From: Combretum micranthum
Taxonomy: Eukaryota > Streptophyta > Magnoliopsida > Myrtales > Combretaceae
Length of the DNA stretch: 64,000 nucleotides
NCBI GenBank assembly: GCA_024138025.1
Contig: JAMXBD010000232.1
Coordinates: 186,001 to 250,000 of the forward strand
Reading direction: 5' to 3'
The translations under genes were made by a program, and so were the position numbers. Shown here in pieces: positions 13,905-25,620 of the stretch (positions are counted from its first letter, which is position 1; each line of letters begins with the position of its first letter). A model generated the notes under the pieces. It ran no database searches. It was not told where the DNA came from and saw nothing but the letters and a program-made list of their open reading frames with translations.

Positions 13905-14170
13905 TTGATTGAACGCCGACAGCGTAGGTAGTTTACGCCGGCGGCGTTTCACTCCGGCGTTTAAAAATTTGATTATGTTCCACTTCAACACCGCCCCATA
14001 CGCCGGCGGCTTATACTCTCAAATTACTAGCATACGTTTTGAAGAACAAACGCTGGCAAAATTTCTTGTAAAAGCTGGCGGTGTTCAAAAGCGGCGTTAA
14101 AAGATTTACTTCTGTTTGGATCCAATGCTGCCTCTACGCCGGCGGCGTTGAATTTCCAGGTGCTAGCGTA
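13905..14170. repeat. GC-rich island of CGCCGGCGG-type words
   Basis: Within a very AT-rich LTR this ~260-bp block carries CGCCGGCGG at about 13937, 14000 and 14138, plus related words (CTCCGGCGTTT, AACGCTGGC, AGCTGGCGGTGTT, AAGCGGCGTT). The 13909-14100 plus-strand and 13809-13991 minus-strand open frames are by-products of the low stop density here. I do not recognise a protein. Confidence 0.6.
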
Positions 14171-15184
14171 CGTTCAAAACAGACCTATTCGATAGAACAC
14201 ATTTCCCCTGTTTTCCACTTCGAAATTTTCTAACCTATAACACTTTTAAATCTTCTTCAACTTCATTTTTAACTTCATATACTCACTCCTATTTACACTA
14301 CTCAATCCTAGCAACTCAAAACATTAAATCCACACATTTAATCACTTCAAATCTCATTCCTACTCATCCTTAACTTAACTACTCAAACTATTTTTATTTC
14401 TTCCCAACACTCTATATTACTACCACTACACATAAACAAACTCACACACTAACAAAACACAATCCAAGCTAATTTCAAAGTATGAACAAGCAATTTAGAT
14501 AGCATTAAACTCATCCTATCCAAGATTTCACATAGCCACTACAAGAAGTGAAAACAAAACAAAAGTTATACTTAAGTCAACTCACATGTATATGCCTTGT
14601 CTCGGAGAGAATTTTGATTCACAAGGCTTGATGTTGTTCTTGGTTTGGGCTTGGAATTTAGAGTGAAGGAAGAAGAGAAAAGAAAGAAAGAAAAAGGAAA
14701 ATTCGTATAAAAGAAAGGGCTGCTCAAAAGGAGGTCTAATGAAGCTAATTTGAGTCTTAAACTTATCTAAAAATTGACTTTTAAGGCATATATAACTTTA
14801 GTTTGCATCTGAGGTTTATTTGAGTCTCATTTGGGGTTCATTTAGGCATAGTTATTAACTTAACTAAGGAAAATTTCTATCAACTAATCTTAATCAAAAC
14901 CAAAGTTGATTTTATAGCTCTAAACTTAACTTAACATCTTAATGTATAAAAGACACAATTAATAATTATACTATACACACATTAATATATATAAAACAAG
15001 GATATTAATTTCATTACACATGCAAAATAACACATGAAATGTTCGATTGACACTAACTTAAACACATTTAGACTATTACCAAACACAACTATCATAAATC
15101 ATCATGCTCATTTAATTCAATAATTAAGATAAATAAGCGTATACATGGAAATTTAGATGGAATTTAAATTTGGATCATTTCACA

Positions 15185-17584
15185 AAGATTAGAAGACAAT
15201 CTATAAGGTAAGACAGAAGGTAGATTCAAGCATCTATTCATGCAATTAAACTCATATAAGCATTTAAATTAATTATTTATTTTTATCACACTCACTTTAT
15301 AATCCTATTTAATCAAACAAAAAGTAGGAACCTTGCCATGGCTGCAAAGATTGCCTAGCTAAGATACGAATAGTTCTCCATTATCTGTCAAATTATTTCT
15401 TTTCTCTTTGTTTATAATCATTTATTATAAAAAAATATCATTAAAACATTCATTTTCAAAACTTTCATTTATTTTAGCAACAACACATTTGAAACAACAT
15501 ATTCCTCATATTATTCTTAGTTTATCCTAACTCAATGATCTAAGCTAATTATTAGTTATTAAGTCTATTTTAACTTAATCCTATCTAAATTGATTATAAT
15601 TAATCATTTAACCCCATCACTAGGCCAAGTTAATTAAACTTAATCAATCTAATTCATTTTAGATCATTGAAGTTCGTTAAGCCATGTTGAATTTCAAATT
15701 ATTAATTAAGTCAATTTTATATCTAACTTTTTGATTTAATTTAATTATTTATTAAATCTATAAATTCACTAAGCTCATTCTTAATTATATCATTTTATTT
15801 TATTTTAAATTTTTTTATGAAGAATATAAGGAAGTACACAGCCATGCATTTCCTCATGTTTCTCATACAAAAGAAACAAGCTTAAACAATTTAACATGCA
15901 TCTCACTGTGTTTCATTCAAAATTTTAACTTAGTGAGAAGCACGACATGATATAACAAATCGTGTTCCAGTCGTGCTTCTCTTTGAGTGGAAACAAATGA
16001 GAAACACGACGTAATAAATTAAGTCGTGTTTATCTCATATTTCACATGTGTTGAGTGCTTTTAAAAAAAATCAAAGAGAAACACAATGCAATATAAGAAC
16101 TTATGTTCTAGCCGTGTTCTACTTAACATATTGTATAAGCGAGGAATAGAAAGGAACACGAGGAGATAAATGTGGCCGTGCTATTCTAGAAATATTTGCA
16201 CAAATGAATCAGAGAAAAGCACGGTGAGATACACGAGGCCGCATTCCAACCGTGTTTCTTCTTTAATGTGTTAAATTCAAAAGTTTTCAAATAAAAACAA
16301 GAAGCATGACTTAATACAACTTCCTATGTTTCCCCTGTGTTCTTTGCATTGTTCTACATTTCAAAAACTTTACTTACTTTACTGCTTGATTTACATCAAT
16401 TTCTAACATTTAATATCTTATAATCAACATATAAGCTTTGAATCATCATTTCTAACATCTATATTTTTGTTTTTACTTTATAGATAATCTCAATCGTGGT
16501 TCTAACATGCATGATCTCACTTAGTTTTAAGCCTATAATTTCATATATGTCAACACTGCATGTTTCATCTTGATTCCCACTTGTAACTAAGATCAATTCA
16601 TTATATATATACAAAAACAATAATTAAAATAAGAAAATAACATAACTTACATGTTTAGCCATTTCTAAGATACTTGATCTTCACTTCTTGTTGTTGAAGC
16701 TCCTTCTAACTTCATTTTCAACTCCTATCTTCTTTTTTAACCTTGATTTCTCTTTTGATTCTTGTTAAAGCTAAGATTTGTGATGGATTTTGAGAGATAG
16801 AAAGGAGAAAAGAAGAGAAAGAGAAGAGAGAAAGGAAGAAACAAAGAAGTAAAAGAAAAATAGAAGAAAAGGAAAAATAGAGGAAAGGAAAAGTAAAAGG
16901 AAAGGATAAGAATAATTTAGAATATTTTAGGGTAGGGTATTAAGTTTAAGCTTTTTTGATAATTATATTAAGTGTCAAAATTAATTATAAAATAATTTGA
17001 GAATCTACATATTAAAAATTCACATCTTGATATAGAAATATAGTTTAGAAGTTTAATTTACAAGAAATTGATATTTAAATTAAGTTTGGGTTTAAAATTG
17101 ATATTTTTAGATAGGTAAATAAATTCAAAATTCATGAGGATTAAGATATGGAAGCCAAAGTAAAATTCAAGAGTTTAGGTGTTTGTAAAATATTTAGAAT
17201 TGAATGTTTAAGGGTTTAGGATTCATAAATAAAGAAAATGGGTTATATTTAAGAAATAGATAAAGATTTAGAAATTCATTTTTACCAAAATAGATAGAGG
17301 AAATAATTAAACATTTTCAAAGAGGATATATGAAATCCAAAACCTCAATTTTCAATTTGATCTATTAACTAATTTAATTATATCAAATTTTCTATTCCTT
17401 TTCTATTGTTTACTTATTTTGTTTTCTTAAAATATCTAAATTAAATTTCTAACTTACGTGAATGTTTGAGGTATTTCAATTATTTGTAATAATTAAAAGT
17501 TTAGTATATGTACACTGTTTGAAGAGGTTATTTAAAAATTTTGCCATTAAATCATGACAAAAATGAGCACATCTACTAAAATTT
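15185..17584. other. AT-rich LTR-like stretch, no gene
   Basis: No coding homology. The purine-rich tract at about 16795-16905 and the upstream layout resemble the leader of a minus-oriented LTR, and the stretch directly abuts a decayed gypsy pol region, so part of it may be a third LTR. I could not define TG...CA ends. It contains the hairpin-repeat array listed separately. Confidence 0.4.
15935..16345. repeat. Tandem array of ~70-80-bp hairpin units
   Basis: About five units each begin with a word like GAGAAGCACGA, GAGAAACACGA, GAGAAACACAA or GAAAAGCACGG and end with the inverse, such as TCGTGCTTCTC, TCGTGTTTATCTC, CCGTGTTCTAC or CCGTGTTTCTTC. Every unit can therefore form a stem, with inner pairs such as ATAACAAATCGTG. 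The units start near 15935, 15998, 16075, 16146 and 16210, with a weaker one near 16300. There is no ORF. Confidence 0.65.
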
Positions 17585-20505
17585 TCAAAGTTGGTTAGCC
17601 AATGTCGTGTTGGTAGAGAAATCCAATGGCAAGCAGTGCATGTGTTTGAATTACACTTGTCTAAATAAAACTCGCCTAAAGGACTACTTTTCCTCCCTTA
17701 TATAGACTAGCTCGTCGACAGCACCTTAGCACATGCATTGCTAAATTTCATGAACGCCTTCTCGAGCTACAATAAGATAAAGACGGATCCACAAGATGAG
17801 ATGCATACCTCTTTTGTCACCACCTTTGGCACTTATTATTATAAAGTAATGTTGTTTGGATTAAAGAGTGTAGGGGAAACTTTCCAAAGGTTGGTGATCA
17901 AGGTCTTCTAGCTTTAGATTGACAAAAACATGGAAGTTTGAATGATATGATTATGAATAGTAAAGAGGCTATAGATGATCTTCGTGATCTCCAAGGAGCC
18001 TTTGATTACCTCTAGTTTTATAATGTGAAGTTGAATCCATAGGAGAGTGTCTTTAGAGCCATATTGGGGAAATTCCTTGGTTATATGGTATCTCAACATG
18101 GGATAGAAGCTAGTTCTGAGAAGATCAAAGTGATTGTTGAAATGCAATCCTTCTCCTTGCTGAAAGAAATATAAAGACTAGCTATTTGAGTAACTAATTT
18201 AAGCAGGTTTTTGCTAAGGAATGAAGGTAGATGCTTAGAATTCTTTAAGGTCCTAAAGGGTCTTGATGAATTTAAGTGGACATATCAGTTGTAGAGAGCA
18301 TTTGAGGCCTTAAAGCAATTTCTAACAAATATTCTAGCACTCTCTACTCTTATCTCAAGTGTAGACCTCTACTTATATCTGGCCATGAGTGACAGAGCTA
18401 TCTCCTCTGTGCTTTCCCAAGCTGATGGGAGGCAACACCGGTCCGTACACTATGTTAGCCATGTCATTGAAGGAGCTGAGGAAAGATACACAAAGTACGA
18501 GAAATTTTCCTTAGTTGTGGTGATGCCTACTTTGCATCTATGGCCATACTTTTAGATTCATAAGGCAATTTTCCTTACTAACATGCCCTTGCAATCAATC
18601 CTCCATAAGCCTAATATGTTTAAAAGGATGATGAAACATACACTTGAGCTAAATGCATAAGAAGTTCAGTATCAATGAAAAGAGACAATAAAGGTCTAGG
18701 TCCTAGCTAACTTCGTTGTTGAATACATAGGCTAGGAGGAGCAAGATAACTGATAGAAGCCGTTATGGACTCTCTATACAGATAGATCCTCCACTCGAAA
18801 GCGCAGTTAGGGGGTGGGGGTTGGCCTAGTGTTAGGATAACCTCATGGGGAAATGTTATGTTCTTAAGTTCAGATTCTCTACAAGCAATAATGAAGTTGA
18901 GTATGAGGCAATGATTGTTGGCCAGCACTAAGAATGAATTTTTTTCAAATTTCATCAGTAGGCGAAGGGAGAATATAAAGCAAAGAATGAAGAGATGATG
19001 TAATATCTTGTAACCATTTAAGCTCTTATCATGGAGTTTCCCTCTTAAGACATTACTAAGATTTCGAAAGCCAAGAACTTCGAGTTAATGGGCTTTCCAC
19101 ACTTACCTCAGTGGTTATTCTTCATTTTGGAAAGCATGAAGAGAATGTCTTTGTGAACTATCTTTTCAAGAAGAGTACTTTCAAGCAAATTCATGAGGTG
19201 CTTGACATTGTCACACCACATGCACTAAGCTAGATCGACCCTAGTGTTAACCACTTGATGGATGAAACTCTACCTTCTGATGAGGAGGCAAGGAGCCTTG
19301 TATAACAAGATATTAATTATACAATAATCAGCAACACTTTATATAGGAGAAGTTTCAACTTCCCTCTTTTGAGATGTTTGCGACCCGATGTAGGTCATAG
19401 AGTGCTTGAGGAGTTGCACGTCAGGGAGTATAGTAATGTTAAGGGTCAATTACTCTACATCCGTGCTCTTCAACTTGGATACTCTTGAGTCTCGACCCAT
19501 TATGCATGTAGATGCAAAAGAATTTGTGTAGAGATGTGAAAGGTGCTTAAAGCACATGTTCATAGAACATGCTCTAACCATCACAGCTATACCACCCCTT
19601 AACATTTTGCTTAATGGGGGGTTAGATGTTCTTGAACCATTGCTAGTCTCCACAAGTCAAAGAAAGTTATTCTTGATTGCTTGTGATTATTTCACCAAGC
19701 AGGTATAGGCCGAGGAAATGGCTATAGTGACAGGGAAGAATGCACAAAGCTTTGTTTACAACATCCTTGTTTGATTTAAGGTTATGTGCTTTCTAGTAAT
19801 TGACCATGGGAATAAGTTCAATTGCCAATGGAGAAAGAATTTTTATGCAAGATATGAGATTACTCCACACTATACCTCAATTGCTTATCCATAGGAAAAT
19901 GGGGAAGTTGAAACTATAGACAGCATAATCATGGATAGTCTCAAGGCAAGAGTAGATTGTTTAAGTGGAAAATGAGTTGACAAGCTCCTTAGTACTTGTG
20001 GTGATATCGAACAACTCAGAGGAATCCAACAGAAGAGACTCCATTTCAACTTGCTTTCAGTTCCAAGGTGATCCTGTTAATTGAACTTGAGCTCCTTAAT
20101 CTCATAGTCCAATCCTTTGAAGAAATGGTTATCCAAATTGGCATATGAGCACAACTAGATGTAAAAAAGGAAACCCCTGATCTAGTTAGAACAACAATAA
20201 CTATCTACCGACAGAGGGCAACCTGATATTATGATAAAAGAGTTAAGTATAAAGCCTTTTCATCTTGGTGACTTAATGTTCCAAAATCTTAAAGCCATGG
20301 GAATTGAAGAGGGATAAGGAAAGTTGACACCTAATTTGGAAGATCTAGTCAAAGTCAATAAGGTTCTTGAAAATGAGGCATGCAAATTAGAAACACTCAA
20401 TGATGACCCTATCCTGAGAATGTGGAGTGCAAATAATCTTTGGAAGTTCTTTGAATAATTGTAAAAGTATGTACACATCATACAAGATATCGATGAAGAC
20501 ATTAA
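17585..20505 (+). pseudogene. Ty3/gypsy (TAT lineage) pol remnant: RT-RNase H-integrase
   Basis: Translated in shifting frames with many stops, the order is as follows. Reverse transcriptase start (LANVVLVEKSNG near 17590, then KTDPQDEMHTSFVTTFGTYY and FGLKSVGETFQRLV near 17780-17900, then GKFLGYMVSQHGIEASSEKI near 18065). RNase H-like region (SSVLSQADGRQHRSVHYVS near 18400). Integrase zinc and core regions (near 19320-19980). Integrase C-terminus (IKPFHLGDLMF...MGIEEG, then WSANNLWKFFE near 20240-20455). The YVDD box is destroyed. Gag and protease are missing upstream of 17585. The WSANNL-type ending and the tandem repeats that follow fit the non-chromovirus TAT group (Retand/Ogre-like). It is a dead copy. 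Confidence 0.85.
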
Positions 20506-20550
20506 TTCTCTAGAAAGTTGCGTTCAAAGTCATTTAATTAAGGCTAGTAA

Positions 20551-21355
20551 AGGCCTTGTGAGCTTCCCGTGCTCTATCCTTTTGTGCTAGTTAGTTCTTG
20601 ATCAATAGATTGGCAAGGGTCTTGAGAGCTTCTTATGCTCTACCCTCTTATGTTAGCTAAGTAATCTAGTAGACCCCACGTGGTCCTTATAGGAGACTCT
20701 CAGCACCTTGGTTAACTCCTAATATAGGTAACTCCCTAACATTCTCGAAAAATATGACTTATGGGGGTCTTAAGAGCTTCTCATGCTCTTCCCTCTTATG
20801 CTAATCAGGTGATCCAGTAGACTCCATGGGGTCCGTGGTAGGAGACTCCTTGCACCTTGGGTAACTCCCTATATGGATAACCTCCTAACATTCTCCGCAA
20901 GTAAGACCAATAGGATTCTTAAGAGATACTTGTGCTTTATCCTCTTGTCCTAGTCAACTTATCTACCAGATCCCATGTGATTCTTTATAAGAGACTCCTA
21001 GCAACTCAAGTAACTCCCTAATGTTCTTAGGAAGTAAGATTGGTAAGGGTCTTGAGACCTAATTGTACTCTACCCTCTTGTGCTTGTCGGGTAATCCAAT
21101 AGACTTGATGTGGTCTTTGGTAAGAGACTCCTGATACCTCATATAACTTCTTAATACGCTTGGCAAGCAAGATTAGCAGGAGCTTTGAGAGCTTCTTGTG
21201 CTCTACCCTCTTATACTAATTGGGTAATCCAACAAGCTTCATGTGGTCCTTGGTAGAAAACTCCCAAGGTTCTTAGGTAACTCCCTATATGAATAACTCC
21301 TTGATGTCCTCGGGTAACTCCTATACAAATAACTCTCTAACACATTCGAGTGAGC
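20551..21355. repeat. Tandem array (~132-149-bp unit) after the TAT integrase
   Basis: The word CTTGAGAGCTTCTTATGCTC and variants recur at about 20555, 20621, 20769, 20918, 21051 and 21183, giving spacings of 66, 148, 149, 133 and 132 bp. Each full unit continues with CTACCCTCTTATG-like, GTAATCCAGTAGAC-like, TGTGGTCC, GGAGACTC and GTAACTCCCTA-like blocks. The array begins immediately after the integrase end, in the position of the 3' untranslated region. Such arrays are known in TAT-lineage elements and can seed satellites. Confidence 0.85.
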
Positions 21356-21519
21356 TTACAACATTGCGACATACAAAATATCAACACTAGCATACATAAT
21401 ATCAATATAAAAACATTGAACTGTAAGAAAATTTTCAAACAAGCATTTATTAAGGTCGACGTCATGGTTGAATTGTCTTTTGTACAAGTTGAAAAGGCTA
21501 ACATACTAGCTTTAAAATA

Positions 21520-21552
21520 ATATATGTGTGTGTGTGTATGTGTGTGTGTGTA
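21520..21552. repeat. (TG)n microsatellite
   Basis: Two TG runs are separated by TATG. The short ORF beginning here (MCVCMCVCV...) is a product of the repeat. Confidence 0.9.
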
Positions 21553-21890
21553 CGTATTACAAGTGTTACAAGAAAAGAGCAGGTGACAACAATAAAGAAC
21601 AACATCTCAGAGCTTCTCGATAGCCTGGTAGCCTTTGAAGATCTCTTCATTTGTCATGACCTCTTGTTGAGTAACAAACCAAAGTTACCTTTTGAATATC
21701 CTTTCATCTATTATCTTGGCTGCTTGCTCAAAAATCATTTCCTTAGCTTCTAAATTATTGATGTTATGGCCTTGTGTTAGACTTCATCTTAAAGCTGAGC
21801 AAACTGAGATAATAGTCGCCCTACTTAGGAGACAAACTCTTGCAATTCCTTCCTGCACATCTCCTTCTCCTTAGCATACTTTACACTATG

Positions 21891-22208
21891 CTACCCTAAT
21901 TGTTTCTCTAAATCGGAGTATTGACGAACTTTCACCTTGGTATCTTGGACCACAGTTTCTATGACCTTCTCCTTGTTGACCAACATTTCCATAACTTGTT
22001 TACTAGCCACCTCCTCAATCGATATCTTAGCCTTTAGCTCCTTTATCTTCACTCTGGCTAGCTCCTCTAATTTCTTCAAGGCAAGCTCAAAGTCGGCCGC
22101 GTTCTTCTTTAACAAAGCAATCTTAGCCTTAGCTTTAGCTTTTGACTCCTTTAGTTGCCTAGTTTTGGAAACTTCAAACTTTAGCCAAAGAACCATCTCT
22201 CCAGCTGC
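21891..22208 (-). pseudogene. Antisense coiled-coil ORF remnant, probably part of the TAT element
   Basis: A 101-codon open frame reads antisense to the pol remnant. It is rich in Lys, Glu, Ala and Leu (KESKAKAKAKIALLKKN, KKLEELARVKIKELKAKI), so a long coiled coil is likely. It is preceded in frame by KAAGE and then a stop, so the natural N-terminus is lost; a stop also closes it at 21891. The sense-strand frame at 21937-22299 is its shadow. Extra ORFs, some antisense, between pol and the 3' LTR are known in plant TAT elements, and the position fits. Function is unknown. Confidence is moderate that it is a former protein and lower that it belongs to this element. Confidence 0.5.
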
Positions 22209-22479
22209 CTTGACCCATTATTCAACTACATGGAGCATGTTAATGGCCTCCTTGGAGCACTACAATAAGACAAGTCAGAATGATACATTTGACACATAAA
22301 TGAAACTTGGTCGAAGATCTAAACAAGAAAACAAAACATGAGATACAAAAACACATCATTCTTAGTGTTTGAACGCTGTACGGGTTCCATGATAAGGGAC
22401 TCTCCCACCACGGGGGATCCAGTAGTTAGCTCAGCCCTTAATGAGCTTCAAACCTTCGGAGATTTTAGGCCCTCATGAA

Positions 22480-23863
22480 TAGAGATGCAACCGGGTTGGG
22501 TTTCGAGTGGGTCATATAAACCCAAACCCGCTACACTATAGGATATATCAAACTCGACTCTATAACCCTATAGGGTTTTCTTTCTATATCCAAACTCACC
22601 CCACATGGTTTATCCCAAAACCTGACACCTACTCGGTTACCCATCCAATTATCAACTAAATTACTCGCTTGACCACCTGTTACTGATGCACTCATACAAG
22701 TATGCTAGCAGAAACAAGATGAAAGCAACCTATTAAATAGGTCATATCAGTCACAAGTGCAATCTCTTTGATAAAAACAGTAGGTGCATACTTAAAATAT
22801 GCCAATACTAAACACATGATCTAGTTGGTTTATCCATCATAAATTACAATTAGTAACAACAACATAAGACATGTTCTTGCCCGTAACACTTCTCATGGCT
22901 TGTTATTTCTAATAAAAATTCCAACGTAGGTTTTTCCTTTAATCTAATTTAACAAATTTTACAAAGAGACAGATTCAATGAAACAAAGGAAAATAGATAC
23001 TGCAGTAAACATGAAATAAAGGAAAACGTACCAATAAATGAATAAGACTTAAAAAGTCAAATTATGGGAAATGAAAAGATTAAGAGATTAGAAATTGAAA
23101 TCCAACCTTGGAAAATGCTAGAAGTAGTCAAACATAAGAGAGAGAAAGAGAGAGAGTTTTTACCTACTGGTTGGAGGAGGAGGAATGACTTCAAGATTGC
23201 TAGACGACGATGATTGCTGGAGCTGGACAACGATGACTGTTGGAGCTAGACGACGATGATGGGCTTGATGACGACTGCTGCATAATGATGATGGCTGAAG
23301 AGGAAGAGCAACTTTGAGGCTTGAAAAGGAAAAAGATGAGCTGGACTACGATGATGGCTGAATGACTATGATGAGCTATATGCGATGGTGAAGTCTAGAG
23401 GCGGACTGAGTAGAGTGCAGATTGAGAGCGACCTTAGAGGAGGAAGAAGACTGGACACAATGGCGAGAGGGGAGACTGGACATGATAGCGAGATAAGAGA
23501 GAGAGAGAGAGTATGGATGAGAAAGAAGAGACGGACAGGAGCTGGAGAATAGGGGAGTACAGATGCGGTATAGAGATAAAGAAGAGTGTACTGTTTCCTT
23601 TTTTAATTTTTAGTCTATTGAAGTTTACATTTACAATACAATTATGAATTATACAAATGTTTTCTTTTTGTTACATGATTAACAGGTTAGGTATACGGGT
23701 TGGGTATCTGTTAGGTTTTAAATAGCATTTGAACCCGACCTTATAACCTTACAGGGTTTTTATGTCAAATCCAAACCTGACCCTATAGGGTTCAACCTTA
23801 TAGGGTTTTTACTGTATCGGGTGGGTCGAAAACTTGGTAATGGTTGACTCGATTGCATCCCTA
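22480..23863. mobile_element. Non-autonomous hAT (Ac-like) element
   Basis: The left end TAGAGATGCAACCGGGT mirrors the right end (reverse complement TAGGGATGCAATCGAGT), close to the Ac-type terminus TAGGGATGAAA. Subterminal words ACCCG, CCTATAGGG and GGGTTTGG or CCAAACC recur on both sides (22500-22640 and 23690-23850), as in hAT elements. No transposase is present. The 23150-23600 block is a purine-rich stretch with GATGATGG-type repeats which, on the minus strand, looks like a transcript leader. The flanking octamers CTCATGAA and TCTGTGAA share only the last four bases (the four differences are all transitions), so the target duplication is doubtful. Confidence 0.65.
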
Positions 23864-24229
23864 TCTGTGAATCAAACTTTTCCCTTATTTCTCTCCAAAC
23901 AAAAACTCATAGGGTGATTTCCAAATAAAAGAAGACATTGACAGTTTATTAATGAGATAAACCATAGTAAGAATAATCTCTTCCCATAACTGTTTGAGTA
24001 AATTGGGTTGCAAGCACAAAGCTTGAGCTGTTTTTAATAGATGGTAGTGTTTGCGCTCAACCTTCCCATTTTGTTATGGTGTAGATATCATGGTACATTG
24101 ATGTGTAATTCTAAGCTTATCAAAGAGATTTTGAGATGTATGGGATGGAAATTCTGCTTTAATGTCAAAACTAAAGAACTTAGAGATAACAATTGGTATT
24201 TCAGACTTATTGTTGGTTCTGTAAGTTAA

Positions 24230-24486
24230 GTAATCGAGAGAGAGAAGGAGGGAAGGGTTGAATTGGTTATGTTAAAAACTTTTTGCAAAAACCAATTAAA
24301 AATGTTCTTTTGAAACAGGTTTTGAAACTTTGTTTAAACTTTTTAAGTCTCTTGATTTCCAAATTTTTGACATAGTTGAGTTTTATTAGCTTAGATCTCT
24401 AGTCTCAACAAATTAATAATAAAAAATGCTTTAGGTTCTATTACTTCATATTCAATATTAGAGTTATATGCAGAATTAATAAAACA

Positions 24487-24551
<65 letters not shown>

Positions 24552-25620
24552 CTTGGCTATGTATAATGGTTTCGTTTTATGGGTTAGTCCACTATTCTAG
24601 CTACATGCTAGGGTCCTGGATATCTTTGCCAGTTTGTTCCATTAGATCTAATCAAATGAAGAAGTATAAAGAAGTCTTGCAACTAATGCTAACCTAAGCT
24701 ATCACACAATCTTACAGGTAACCTTTGCCATTTCTCACACTAACTCAATAAATACAAAGAGAGTAAGTCTTTTATGGAGGAAAACAATAAGATAAATTCC
24801 ACACTTTTTAGTATAAAGAAAATATGAAGTAATGTAGCACCTTCTGAAAGTAAATCTAAGAGTAATAAGCTTTTTTGTCATGATGATCGGATCAAAGCTT
24901 TTGTAATTCTAACGAATTTAGTAGACTTTTAGCAATTGTTTTTCTCAGTAAAGCTTCATTATATCATTCTTCAATTAAGCCTTCAATTTATAGTAGTGTG
25001 ATAATGGTCTTGTTCAAGCATAAAAGGAAGGAAATAATTCTTGTTTGTTGCTTGAGCATCTTCATGAATCTCCAGCACATCGTAATTTTAATTTCTTTTA
25101 TAAAAGATGCAAATAATCTTTGGAGGAAAGATAGAAGATATTTCGTAATGTATCTTGTGAAATCTAGCTTCTAAACTTGTTTATATGCATAAAATAGAGA
25201 GAGATATAAATTTAAATTCCTTCCAAGTCAAAAAAATATCTTTCCATAAATATTAGATTCTTCAAGTTGTTGTGATCCTCTCTTCATATATCTTCAACAA
25301 TCATTCGTTATTCTTAAGAAAAACTTACGCATCACTTCTCATAAAAATTAAGTTCATGCGATAACTCTGAAACTTCATCCAAAAACTTTCTATATATAGC
25401 TTGGGTAAACATTTTCATTATAAAGGCATTTTTAATTAACTTGTGATATAAGATGAATATCCCCATTGGATTATATATCAACTATTAGTGGAATGATTGA
25501 ATATAATTCTCTATTATATTCAATAAGTGGAGCTAGGTCTTCAAAAAAGTTTAACATTCCATAAAAGGAAAGTTCTGAAATTATCATAAGCTAACACGTA
25601 TATGTTAAGGTCAAAGTATA
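24230..25620. other. Unidentified ~1.4-kb insertion inside the copia integrase
   Basis: Integrase sequence stops near 25620-25660 and resumes near 24222, so the stretch between is foreign. It starts after GTTAAGTAATC with GAGAGAGAAGGAGGGAAGG and contains the (GA)n run. No ORF, LTR pair or inverted ends were found. The ends are approximate. Confidence 0.45.
24490..24545. repeat. (GA)n microsatellite
   Basis: Uninterrupted GA dinucleotides for about 56 bp. The MRERERER... open frame is a by-product of it. Confidence 0.95.

Larger units (their letters stand above)
11244..15184 (-). mobile_element. Probable long LTR (solo or truncated), minus orientation
   Basis: The block starts TGTAAGGACCCGAC and ends GGATCATTTCACA, so it has TG...CA ends. 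It has no gag or pol homology. On the minus strand it runs TGTGAAATGATCC to GTCGGGTCCTTACA, end sequences I associate with long gypsy LTRs. A purine-rich tract (14650-14700) with ATACGAAT next to it resembles a promoter/leader read on the minus strand. The flanks share GATTA, but shifted by one or two bases from the ends (11238-11242 and 15187-15191), so the target duplication is not clean and the exact ends are uncertain. The length, ~3.9 kb, is like that of the first solo LTR. Confidence 0.5.

Noticed and set aside
13809..14100. ORFs on both strands in the GC-rich island
   Set aside because: Their openness is explained by the few AT-rich stop codons in this block; no protein family is recognisable.
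11244..15184. Calling GATTA a true target duplication of the second long LTR
   Set aside because: The matching pentamers are displaced from the TG and CA ends, so they may be chance in AT-rich DNA.
24488..24697. ORF beginning MRERERER
   Set aside because: It is a translation of the (GA)n microsatellite.
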